NCBI GenBank assembly: GCA_035290625.1
Contig: DATDTY010000068.1
Location: 1-39,274, forward strand
Direction: 5' to 3'
Length of the DNA: 39,274 nucleotides
From: Candidatus Nanoarchaeia archaeon
GTDB lineage: Archaea; Nanobdellota; Nanobdellia; Woesearchaeales; DATDTY01
Shown piece after piece: positions 24,260 through 31,626 of the stretch (position 1 is its first letter; every line of letters starts with the position of its first letter). The notes under the pieces were generated by a model, which was not told where the DNA came from, did not search any database, and saw nothing but the letters and a program-made list of their open reading frames with translations. Both the position numbers and the translations under genes were made by a program.

Positions 24260-24960
24260 TGTTTTCTATCATTATTCCAACCTTGAATGAAGAGAGATAC
24301 CTTCCAAGGCTGTTGGGATCAATCAGGAACCAAAGATTCAGGGATTACGAGATCATTGTAGCTGATGCACATTCCAAAGATAAGACTAGGGATATTGCAA
24401 GGAGATTTGGATGCAGAATTGTGAATGGAGGGATTTCTTCCTTAGGAAGGAATAACGGAGCAAAGATTGCAAAGGGAGAGTATTTCCTCTTCCTTGATGC
24501 TGACGGGATGATTGCTGACAAAAGGTTTCTGGAGAAACTTGTAGATGTTATTAACAGAAGAAATGTGGAAGTAGGGTCTTGCTTGGCATTGCCTATTCAT
24601 GGGAGCATACTCGATAAGATTCTCCACATTAGCGCAAATGCCTATATGAGGATTGCGCAATGGACCAAGCCACTTGTTTGGGGACCCTGCATGTTTAGCT
24701 CAAAACAGCTGTTCGATAAGGTCAAGGGGTTCAACCAGAATCTGAGATTTGGAGAGGATCTTGATTTCGGCTATCGGGCTGCGAAACATGGTAAGTATAG
24801 GGCGATTCCTATATATTTTGGGGTTTCTCTGAGGAAGTTTAAGAAGGATGGGTATCTACGAACTATCTCTAACTATATCAATATAGGAATCCGTTATTCT
24901 CTTTTCACCAAGGTGGGCCAAAACCGCGTGAAGTATAGGTTTTATTCAGAGAAGAAGTAA
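24256..24960 (+). CDS. Family 2 glycosyltransferase
   Basis: The 234-residue GT-A enzyme begins MMFSIIIPTLNEERYLPRLL. It continues YEIIVADAHSKDKTRDIARR, then LFLDADGMI (the DxD that binds the metal and sugar nucleotide, near residue 80), and GFNQNLRFGEDLDFGYRAAK (the acidic ED motif near residue 165). No membrane anchor is evident apart from a short hydrophobic stretch. ATG 24256 overlaps the previous stop (ATGA), so it is preferred over GTG 24226. It probably builds a surface glycan or glycolipid with the neighbouring transferases. Confidence 0.9.
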   Translation: MMFSIIIPTLNEERYLPRLLGSIRNQRFRDYEIIVADAHSKDKTRDIARRFGCRIVNGGISSLGRNNGAKIAKGEYFLFLDADGMIADKRFLEKLVDVINRRNVEVGSCLALPIHGSILDKILHISANAYMRIAQWTKPLVWGPCMFSSKQLFDKVKGFNQNLRFGEDLDFGYRAAKHGKYRAIPIYFGVSLRKFKKDGYLRTISNYINIGIRYSLFTKVGQNRVKYRFYSEKK

Positions 24961-24966
24961 CGTGGT

Positions 24967-25806
24967 TCATCTGAGGAGCACAGAGTCAAATAGACGGTAC
25001 ATTGTTCGCAGAATTAGGTGGGTAAGTATTTTCTGTTTGTTGCAGCCCTTTCCATAACCAAAGTTTTTGAGCGGCCTTAACATTGAGTATCTTCCTGCAT
25101 TATGCACTATTGGGATTTTCTGGCCATTCTGGAGGTAGAGAACGCCCTCTTTTATTGTAAATTTAGCATCTTTAGCATCTAATGTGCTGATGATGAAGTT
25201 ATATTTAGGATTAAGCTCTTTGAATCCGTCTCTTTGGAGGACGTAATTAATAATTATCTGATCAGGTCCGAATCTGCCTTTGTCTTCTATGAGAGACACA
25301 ATTTCATTGCAGAGACCTATGAACTTGTATGATGGGCCAAGAAGAACTCCTGCATTGACTATCTTTTTTCCATGGAGGCACTCTTTCATTTTACTTGATA
25401 CCTTCCTGCTAAAGCAGGTTTTAAGGAAATAGGATTTGTACAGCTTGTTTGTGCCTTCATATGCTGCTCTGAATGCCCCCGTATCTTCTGAAAAAATGGA
25501 GCTTATGCCATCCTGAAAGATAATATCCCCTCCGTCAACAGACAATACCTGGTCGTACTCTTTTCTCTTGAGAATAATCGCCATTTCCCGCCACCTGATA
25601 TTGACTATGGCGCCGTCCTTCTTTGCCTTATGCACGATAACATTATTACGTTTCAACTCAGAAACTTGTATTTCAGTCAACCCATAATCTAAAACGATGA
25701 CATCTGTGTTTGTCAAGTCAACATTATCTTTTAGGGATCTCAACCAGTGTGTTACCAGAAAATCTCCGTATTTCTCATCAGACGATGTAAAGATAACATT
25801 TTTCAT
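24967..25806 (-). CDS. GT-A type glycosyltransferase-like protein (GT8-like)
   Basis: The 279-residue soluble protein opens with MKNVIFTSSDEKYGDFLVTH. Family-type strings are VLSVDGGDIIFQD (DxD-like, near residue 90), KKIVNAGVLLG, GRFGPDQIIINYVLQ and IPIVHNAGR, as in nucleotide-diphospho-sugar transferases of the GT8 kind. It lies convergent to the GT2 gene with a 6-base gap, inside a glycan cluster. Sugar donor and acceptor are unknown. Confidence 0.75.
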   Translation of the reverse strand: MKNVIFTSSDEKYGDFLVTHWLRSLKDNVDLTNTDVIVLDYGLTEIQVSELKRNNVIVHKAKKDGAIVNIRWREMAIILKRKEYDQVLSVDGGDIIFQDGISSIFSEDTGAFRAAYEGTNKLYKSYFLKTCFSRKVSSKMKECLHGKKIVNAGVLLGPSYKFIGLCNEIVSLIEDKGRFGPDQIIINYVLQRDGFKELNPKYNFIISTLDAKDAKFTIKEGVLYLQNGQKIPIVHNAGRYSMLRPLKNFGYGKGCNKQKILTHLILRTMYRLFDSVLLR

Positions 25807-25978
25807 AGCAATACCTTATCTTTTACGCTATTCTCCTCAGGTTTCGAGATCAAATAAAAATCCCAACAGCTGCAAGCGACGAGGCATCATAAACAAATGA
25901 TTTTTTTATGATTTTCGATTGATGGCTAATGCATGCCTTCCTATACGTGTTTTCCATAAATGTTAAGACTTTCACTCT
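25807..25978. other. Intergenic stretch between two glycosyltransferase genes
   Basis: This is A/T-rich and holds no convincing gene, RNA or repeat. It probably carries the promoter of the 24967-25806 gene, but no clear TATA box can be chosen. Confidence 0.4.
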
Positions 25979-27094
25979 TTATTCTTTGTATATTTTTTCC
26001 AGCTGGCGTATTGTGTTCTCTATCGCGTACTTCTTCACTGCAATTAATGAGCTTTTCTCCATTTTCTTCCTCAGCTTTGTACCTTTGAGTATTCTTGTGA
26101 TTCGGTCTGCCAGCATTCGGGGGTTGTTGGACGGGGCTATGAAGCCGTTGGAATCGTCTTTAACAATATCAGGAATTGCTCCTGCATTCACCCCCACGAT
26201 GGGCAGACCGCAGGCCATTGCCTCGAGAACAACAAGTCCTTCAGTCTCTATGGGAGACGCTGTTGCAAAGAGGGCTGCTGAGGAGTAGAGCTTTGGCAGT
26301 TTGTTGTGGGGAACCGATCCTAGGAACTTAATGTTCTTTACGTACTTGGCAAAGTCTTGGAGATACTTTTCCTGAGGCCCTGATCCTGCGATGACGAGCG
26401 TTGTATCTGAGGAGGTTTCCTGGATAGTCTTGAATGCTTCTATAAGGATATCAATTCTCTTTTCATAGCTGAGCCTGCCCACATGGAGTATTGTTCTTCT
26501 CTTTTTGTTTACCTTTCTCGGATAGAACAATGTTGTGTCCACTCCATTGGAGACTACACGGATTGGAGCAGTGATTCCGTGTCGTTTGAGCTCTTTCTTC
26601 ATCGCATTGGAAGGTGTTATTACTGTGTTGCACCTGTTGTAGAAGTGTTTTGTGTAGTTCCACGTAATTGATTTGGCAAATGGAAATTTGGACAGCTTTG
26701 CGTTTTTTATCGGCATCTTTACATGGTCAAGAAATTCTGGAAGAAGCGTATTATATGTCCCAATGACAGGTATGCCTTTGATTTTTCCGTATGCGAGACC
26801 CTCCCAGCCGAGGAAGGATGGCATGTGGCAATGTATGATGTCTGGCTTGAAGGCTGCAAGCACTTTAAGGCTTTGTGTTGAGGGCACGCCTATTGGGAAA
26901 TCAGGATATCTGAGGATGTCAATGCTTGGGAGATATGTGATCCTCATTTTAGGGATGGTTGTTCTTTTCTTTGCTGTTGTGAATATCATTACTTCATGGT
27001 CTTTTTTAGCGAGATACTTTGCTGCATTGAGAATTGATGTAACCACCCCATTCTGCGAAGGCAGAAATGTGTCTGTGAAGAATGCTATCCTCAG
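25979..27094 (-). CDS. Family 4 glycosyltransferase, probable CTG start
   Basis: This is a GT-B fold retaining glycosyltransferase of 371 residues. The true N-terminus LRIAFFTDTFLPSQNGVVTS is encoded upstream of the first conventional start (GTG 27046) and is essential to the fold. The only plausible start giving MRIAFF is CTG 27094, which overlaps the gatE stop as CTGA. An in-frame stop lies about 20 codons further up, and no ATG/GTG/TTG lies between. Family motifs are HVGRLSYEKRIDILIEAF, SPIETEGLVVLEAMACGLPI and GVNAGAIPDIV. It likely glycosylates a lipid or surface glycan and is translationally coupled to gatE. Confidence 0.88.
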   Translation of the reverse strand: MRIAFFTDTFLPSQNGVVTSILNAAKYLAKKDHEVMIFTTAKKRTTIPKMRITYLPSIDILRYPDFPIGVPSTQSLKVLAAFKPDIIHCHMPSFLGWEGLAYGKIKGIPVIGTYNTLLPEFLDHVKMPIKNAKLSKFPFAKSITWNYTKHFYNRCNTVITPSNAMKKELKRHGITAPIRVVSNGVDTTLFYPRKVNKKRRTILHVGRLSYEKRIDILIEAFKTIQETSSDTTLVIAGSGPQEKYLQDFAKYVKNIKFLGSVPHNKLPKLYSSAALFATASPIETEGLVVLEAMACGLPIVGVNAGAIPDIVKDDSNGFIAPSNNPRMLADRITRILKGTKLRKKMEKSSLIAVKKYAIENTIRQLEKIYKE

Positions 27095-28518
27095 TTTAGG
27101 AGCTTTTGCAATATCTCGCTCACCTTCTTCCCTTCAACCTTTCCCCTAAATCTTTTCATTGCAATGCCCATCAAAGCTCCCAGAGAGGCTCCTTTGTTCT
27201 CATCGATGATGAGCTTGATTGCCTTTTCTATCTCGGCATCGGATACTGTTTTAAATTCAGTTAGAGAGTATTTCTCATTTCTTAATTTTTTTGTGAGGAT
27301 GTCTATAATCGCCTCTTTTGGAATCTGCTTTTTTTCGTAGAAGTTGAGGACTTCCTTGAAATCCGCATGCGTCAGCTTTTTTGTGTCAAGGCCGAATCGC
27401 GACTTTATTTCTTTTGGAGTCGCTATTAAGGTGTTGGCTATGAATAAGGGCTCCAATGATTTGAATTCTTTGAAATAGGACGGAAGGCTGATTTTTCTTT
27501 TTACTGCTTCTTCTGCAAATTCTTTCGGTATCCTGTAGGTTTCCTGGAGCTGTTTTATTTCATCTGATAAGAGATTTGGAAGCTTTGCCTCAAGCATCGA
27601 TTCCGGTATCTTTATAGGCACAACATCTGTCTCTGGATATAATCTTGCGGCTCCCGGCAACGGCCTAAGGAAAGAGGTGGTAAAGCCAGGCTCTGCTTTT
27701 CTCACTTCGTTCTTTAGTGTTTTCCCCTGTTTTATTTCATTGAGCTGCCTCTGGATCTCCTGCTCGATAACTCTAGGGATAGACTTCAATTCCTGGAAGC
27801 CTTTTATCTCCGTCCTTGCGCCGCCTTTTATTGATACATTGACATCCTGCCTGATGGAGCCGATGCCGCGCTTCATCGAGCCAACGCTTCGGAGCATCAT
27901 CCCAATTATTGAGGCTGCTTCTTTCACATGCTCAGGATCCTGCAATGAGGCATCGGTTGATATCTCAAGAAGCGCAACCCCTAAGCGGTCAAGGCGGTAG
28001 GTGACTGATTCTTCGTTTTGGTCAATTTTTTTTGCTGCCTCTTCCTCCAGGAGGAGGGTCGGTATCGCTACGTTCCCTTTCGCGGTTTCAACATACCCAT
28101 TCCTTCCAATTAAGGCTGTGCGCTGGAAGCCTGTCGTGTTTGAGCCGTCAATGACTATTTTCCTCATGACCTGGATTTCGTCAACAATGGACATGTGAAG
28201 AAGGCGGGCCACGTTTACTGCGATTTCAAGCGCCTTCTGGTTTATGGTTTTTGGGGGTTCTTCATCAATTTCTATAAGACAAGAGCTTGTTGGCGCTGCT
28301 TCATAGACGTAATACTTCTTTTTTGCTTCTTCGTGCCTGGCAGCAATGTCAATTTCTCCTGTCTCTCCAACAACTGCCCGCAAATACCTTTTTATGCGAA
28401 TTGAGGCCTTGTTTGGGTCATTGACTAAAGAGGGGCAGTCGCAGAAGAGCTTTTTTGTGTCAAGCTGCTGGTGGACTTCCAGGCCTGCTTTGAAGCCGAG
28501 GTCTTTGTAATTGAGCAT
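27091..28518 (-). CDS. gatE: Glu-tRNA(Gln) amidotransferase subunit E, lacking the GAD insert
   Basis: With GatD it converts Glu-tRNA(Gln) to Gln-tRNA(Gln) in archaea. The start GFKAGLEVHQQLDTKKLFCD is the GatE form (GatB has GLEVHVQL). GIGSIRQDVNVSIKGGART and EIKGFQEL are in place, and the C-terminal GatB/YqeY tail domain (SLGALMGIAMKRFRGKV) is present. The protein is 475 residues while GatE is usually about 620. It passes straight from VIEQEIQRQLNEIKQG to TTSFLRPLPGAARLYPETD, so the AspRS-like GAD insertion is missing. A TATA box is 26 bases upstream, and its stop overlaps the next gene. Confidence 0.9.
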   Translation of the reverse strand: MLNYKDLGFKAGLEVHQQLDTKKLFCDCPSLVNDPNKASIRIKRYLRAVVGETGEIDIAARHEEAKKKYYVYEAAPTSSCLIEIDEEPPKTINQKALEIAVNVARLLHMSIVDEIQVMRKIVIDGSNTTGFQRTALIGRNGYVETAKGNVAIPTLLLEEEAAKKIDQNEESVTYRLDRLGVALLEISTDASLQDPEHVKEAASIIGMMLRSVGSMKRGIGSIRQDVNVSIKGGARTEIKGFQELKSIPRVIEQEIQRQLNEIKQGKTLKNEVRKAEPGFTTSFLRPLPGAARLYPETDVVPIKIPESMLEAKLPNLLSDEIKQLQETYRIPKEFAEEAVKRKISLPSYFKEFKSLEPLFIANTLIATPKEIKSRFGLDTKKLTHADFKEVLNFYEKKQIPKEAIIDILTKKLRNEKYSLTEFKTVSDAEIEKAIKLIIDENKGASLGALMGIAMKRFRGKVEGKKVSEILQKLLN

Positions 28519-28539
28519 AGAGGTAAAAGGTGGCGGTAG

Positions 28540-28549
28540 GTTTATAAGG
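28540..28549 (-). promoter_or_regulatory. TATA box for gatE
   Basis: Minus strand ccttataaac, about 26 bases before ATG 28518. Leaderless transcript predicted. Confidence 0.6.
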
Positions 28550-28640
28550 TTTTTTATGCGAATTTTGCTTCTCGGAGCAGAGTAAAGAGATTATTGTTTA
28601 GCGATATTCCAAACTAGCTCATACCATGCCTGTGCATTTT

Positions 28641-28768
28641 TGGTCGCTCCTTCGGAGCAGTTCGCCTTGTGCGTATGTGAGCGAGGAGCGACATATCCTC
28701 CGATGGGACGACCCCCTTGTCGCTGTGACGTCTTTTGATAAAGAAGGCTCACGGATGATGTTGCCTTC
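28641..28768 (+). repeat. Hairpin element C, diverged relative of elements A and B
   Basis: It keeps the box agttcgc (28659-28665), the inner stem agcgac/gtcgct (28687-28692 and 28719-28724; A and B have atcgac/gtcgat) and the loop string gacgacccccttgtcg. It also keeps the box gctcac (28747-28752) and the trailing ccttc. Spacings between boxes are 21, 26 and 22 bases, against 23/29/20 in A and 20/25/21 in B. The left partner of the outer stems is not evident; a local gctcc-ttc-ggagc hairpin is there instead. It ends just before the promoter of the next plus-strand gene. Confidence 0.55.
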
Positions 28769-28796
28769 ATTTTCAGAGCCCAATTCTCCGAAAGGC

Positions 28797-28804
28797 TTAA
28801 ATAT
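28797..28804 (+). promoter_or_regulatory. TATA box for AbrB-MNT-HEPN gene
   Basis: ttaaatat, 27 bases before ATG 28827. Confidence 0.6.
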
Positions 28805-28808
28805 TTGG

Positions 28809-28825
28809 GTATATACTGTATATAC
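28809..28825 (+). promoter_or_regulatory. Tandem palindromic operator
   Basis: Two copies of the palindrome gtatatac (28809-28816 and 28818-28825), separated by one base, fill the space between TATA box and start codon. A repressor here would block transcription. The encoded AbrB-like domain is the obvious candidate (inference). Confidence 0.6.
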
Positions 28826-28826
28826 T

Positions 28827-29609
28827 ATGCAAATAACCAGAACTGTCCAGCAGATCGGAAATGGGGCCCATGTCTACCTGCCGAAGGAGATGACTGGGAA
28901 GAAGGTAGTGGTAAGCCTTGCCAGGAAAAGCATGGAGGAGATTGAGACAGAAATCCTGATGATCCTGAAGAAGCATCTGAGGCATATTTCAGGGGTATAC
29001 CTGTATGGGTCCTATGCGCGGGGAGAGGAGACTCCGGAGTCGGATATCGATGTGCTGGTGATCAGCGATGTTGATATCAAGAAGAGAGTTGGGGGATATG
29101 ATATTATCTCTGCGTCTCAGGAGCAGGTAGAAAAGACGATTGAAAACAACGCTGTGCTTCTCCTGCCTATCCTGAAAGAAGCGAAGCCGATCCTCAATGA
29201 AGCGTGGTTGGACAGGCCCAGCAAGCAAAGATTGACAAAGAGGAATACACAATGGTATATTGAGACCACAGAGAGCTCTTTGAAGCTCGCTGAAGATTGG
29301 ATCCGCGAAAGGGATACCAAGGTTATTGACTCGATTGTTTACCCTTTGATCATGAGATTGAGGGGATTGATACTCATTGGATCATTGCTACACGACAAAA
29401 AGTATTCTCATAAGCAGGTATTAGAGCACCTCATAAAAGGAGATATATCCCCTGATAAGGCAAATCAGCTGTATAGGATGTACAAGGAGCATAGGGATAC
29501 TCGGCCCGTATCAAAAAATTCCTTGGACTATGATGATATTAGTATGCTGTATCGGGTTGTTTACAGGCATTTCTGCAGGATAAGATCGTTATGGGAAAAG
29601 CTAAGATAA
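28827..29609 (+). CDS. Fused AbrB-like / MNT nucleotidyltransferase / HEPN-like protein
   Basis: This is one 260-residue chain with three parts. Residues 1-32 (MQITRTVQQIGNGAHVYLPK...) look like a SpoVT/AbrB-type swapped-hairpin DNA-binding domain. Residues 45-80 (GVYLYGSYARGEETPESDID) give the GSx10DxD nucleotidyltransferase signature. The helical C-terminal half resembles HEPN and contains YRMYKEHRD, an Arg-x4-His that matches the HEPN RNase motif. HEPN and MNT are usually separate toxin and antitoxin genes. Here they are covalently joined, with an own operator. ATG 28827 is chosen from the TATA spacing. It sits between gatE and gatD. Function as a self-contained toxin-antitoxin or RNA-modifying enzyme is inference. 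Confidence 0.75.
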   Translation: MQITRTVQQIGNGAHVYLPKEMTGKKVVVSLARKSMEEIETEILMILKKHLRHISGVYLYGSYARGEETPESDIDVLVISDVDIKKRVGGYDIISASQEQVEKTIENNAVLLLPILKEAKPILNEAWLDRPSKQRLTKRNTQWYIETTESSLKLAEDWIRERDTKVIDSIVYPLIMRLRGLILIGSLLHDKKYSHKQVLEHLIKGDISPDKANQLYRMYKEHRDTRPVSKNSLDYDDISMLYRVVYRHFCRIRSLWEKLR

Positions 29610-29792
29610 GAAAGAAACTGGAGGGATATAAGAAACAATTGATAAAGCATATTTCCAAATTCAGGGAAGCTGAGGAAAGGGGGGGATGCGGGAAGCATGA
29701 ACTATATGGCAAGAGAGATGAAGGATTACATGAAGAGGATGGACCTATTGAAATCAAGAATGAAGCCAAGGAAAAAGTTAATACAAAAATGA
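29591..29792 (+). pseudogene. Small basic helical protein with a G-run frameshift
   Basis: The reading frame begins MGKAKIRKKLEGYKKQLIKH, overlapping the previous gene by 19 bases. After EERG the frame runs into odd composition. If one G is removed from the seven-G run at 29679-29685, the protein continues GDAGSMNYMAREMKDYMKRM and ends DLLKSRMKPRKKLIQK with a stop at 29790-29792. That version is consistently helical and basic. The gene therefore has a one-base frameshift, real or a homopolymer sequencing error. About 66 residues if repaired, likely co-translated with the fusion gene. Function unknown. Confidence 0.6.
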
Positions 29793-31061
29793 ATCCGGCA
29801 GTATCCTCTCTGATATCTCTCCAGTGAGATTTGTCTTGAAAAGCTCTTTTACTTTTCCTGTGTCTTTTTCTCTGCTTAAGAGCCATCCTAACTTTACAAA
29901 CGCAGTCTCAGGAGTCATGTCCTCTGCAAAGACGCAGCCTAAGCCGAGAGAGAGCTTTCTTAAGTTTGTGTAGACTAATGGGTGCGCCCTGCCATAAAGC
30001 GTTTGGGAGGCTATTGCCACGATGACACCTTTTTTTATGGCTTTTTCAAGTTGAGGGATGAATGATTTCGGTCCGTTGACAGGGATATGGCCAAGGGCTG
30101 TTGCAGAAAGCACAATTCCTTTATATCCTTTGGATACATAGTAGTCAATAATCGAGGGGTCAATTTCAGGATGGATCTGGATCAGGGCTGTTTTGGGATC
30201 AAACGATGCTTCCAAGGCTGCTTTTCCGTCGTTTCTTTTTTTATAGGAAGCGTTGACGATCCTAATTGATCCCTCTAATGGCACCTCTGCAAGAGGAAGC
30301 TCATTGATTGGGCGGAATGCATCTCTTCTTGAGGTGTGCATCTTTCTTGTTTTTGTTCCTCTGTTGAGGATGCAATGGGAATCGTTTGTCGTTCCATGAA
30401 GGCAGGTTGCAACTTCTGCGCCATCCCAAGAGGTTGCTGCCTTGACGCTGCAAATCAGATTCATGAATGCGTCTGAAGAACCTCTGTCAATGGAGCGCTG
30501 TGCTGCGGTGAAGATGACGGGTTTTGGGAGGCCCTGGAGGAAAAAGGAGAGGGCTGCTGTTGAATAATGCAGGGTATCTGTGCCGTGGGTAATGACAACT
30601 CCGTCTGCTCCTGCATCAAGCTCTTTCTTGACCTCCTTTGCAATCTCAATCCATTCCTTTGAGGCTATATCCTCGCTCATCATTGCCATGACTTTTCTTG
30701 CTTTGATGTTTGCAATCCCAGCAAGCTCAGGCAGCATCTGGACATAGTCTTCTGCGGTGTAGTCTGCGTACACTCCTCCTGTCCTGTAATCCACCTTAGA
30801 AGCAATCGTGCCTCCTGTTGAGAGAATGGAAACTGTGGGCAGGCCTTTGGTATGCCTGAGCTTTAGCTTTTTTTCCTTTGGCTTTTCATAAGGCTTAAGG
30901 ACTTTGACCTTCTGGATCTTCTTCTTTTCTATGCAGATGTTGTATCCATTGTCAAGCTTGAGGACAAGGATGTCATCTCCCAAGAGCTCTGGCCTTTGGA
31001 TGATGACTCCTTCGAGCGTCTCTTCAGAAGTTGTGATCTGGACAAGGTCTCCTGGGTTCAT
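29778..31061 (-). CDS. gatD: Glu-tRNA(Gln) amidotransferase subunit D
   Basis: This is the glutaminase subunit that makes ammonia for GatE. It is 427 residues, with an N-terminal small beta-barrel domain (DLVQITTSEETLEGVIIQRP) and then an L-asparaginase-like domain. The latter has the first catalytic Thr in ILSTGGTIASKVDYRTGG (near residue 100) and the second in VVITHGTDTLHYST. FTAAQRSIDRGSSDAFMNL follows. ATG 31061 (protein MNPGDLVQ) fits the TATA box 27 bases upstream better than TTG 31070. It is on the same strand as gatE but separated from it by two plus-strand genes. Its end overlaps the frameshifted gene by 15 bases. Confidence 0.95.
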   Translation of the reverse strand: MNPGDLVQITTSEETLEGVIIQRPELLGDDILVLKLDNGYNICIEKKKIQKVKVLKPYEKPKEKKLKLRHTKGLPTVSILSTGGTIASKVDYRTGGVYADYTAEDYVQMLPELAGIANIKARKVMAMMSEDIASKEWIEIAKEVKKELDAGADGVVITHGTDTLHYSTAALSFFLQGLPKPVIFTAAQRSIDRGSSDAFMNLICSVKAATSWDGAEVATCLHGTTNDSHCILNRGTKTRKMHTSRRDAFRPINELPLAEVPLEGSIRIVNASYKKRNDGKAALEASFDPKTALIQIHPEIDPSIIDYYVSKGYKGIVLSATALGHIPVNGPKSFIPQLEKAIKKGVIVAIASQTLYGRAHPLVYTNLRKLSLGLGCVFAEDMTPETAFVKLGWLLSREKDTGKVKELFKTNLTGEISERILPDSFLY

Positions 31062-31083
31062 GGCTGCCAAGGAGGCTAAAGAA

Positions 31084-31092
31084 CTTATAAAC
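31084..31092 (-). promoter_or_regulatory. TATA box for gatD
   Basis: Minus strand gtttataag, about 27 bases before ATG 31061. It sets the start choice. Confidence 0.6.
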
Positions 31093-31103
31093 TTTTGTGT
31101 TTT

Positions 31104-31619
31104 TTAAAAAAAGTAGGATCTATGGTTAAACCTGCCATCCGAATTGGGCAAGTGGGTTGTCTGCATCATCCGCCCGGGATACCTCAAGGATAATGGTACG
31201 CCTGTTGAGGAAGCTTCCTCAATTGCGCGTTTTGAGATTTCTTCAGGAGAAATTCCATACTTCCCTGCAGTTTCATAGAATGCTGTGATCTCTGGCCGAG
31301 CCGCACCTGGCCCTTTCGCCGCAAGACAGGCAAATTCGTGGTCTTTAAGCTGTTTGAGTATGGCAAATCTCACTTTTGACTTATGGAATTCATCCAACCC
31401 TTCAAAGCGCAAAGCTTTGTTGAGCCCATTCGAACTTGTAATAAGATTCTCCAGGAGGCTGATATTCGGCTGTTCTGCCGCTTGATTAATTGATTCCAGA
31501 TTCTGTATGAATCTCGTGAAGTAAGTGGTTCCAACCCAACCATCAACACGGCTGTTGCTCGGAAAGTACACAGCTGACTGGAGCCCTGGCCCGTACAGCA
31601 TGAAGATTTCCCGGCTCAT
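31104..31619 (-). CDS. Hypothetical protein, 171 aa
   Basis: This is a soluble, mostly helical protein with no membrane segment. It contains RFIQNLESINQAAEQ and the loop AAKGPGAARPEITAFYETAG followed by YGISPEEISKRAIEEA. The C-terminus is extended. It begins 7 bases after the cdc48 stop on the same strand, so it is very likely co-transcribed with the AAA ATPase and might be an adaptor or substrate (inference only). No family recognised. Confidence 0.7.
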   Translation of the reverse strand: MSREIFMLYGPGLQSAVYFPSNSRVDGWVGTTYFTRFIQNLESINQAAEQPNISLLENLITSSNGLNKALRFEGLDEFHKSKVRFAILKQLKDHEFACLAAKGPGAARPEITAFYETAGKYGISPEEISKRAIEEASSTGVPLSLRYPGRMMQTTHLPNSDGRFNHRSYFF

Positions 31620-31626
31620 TTCTGCA

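Noticed and set aside
27091-28518. gatB instead of gatE
   Set aside because: The start GLEVHQQLDTKKLFC is of the GatE type, and gatD is nearby. Short length alone is not enough to call GatB.
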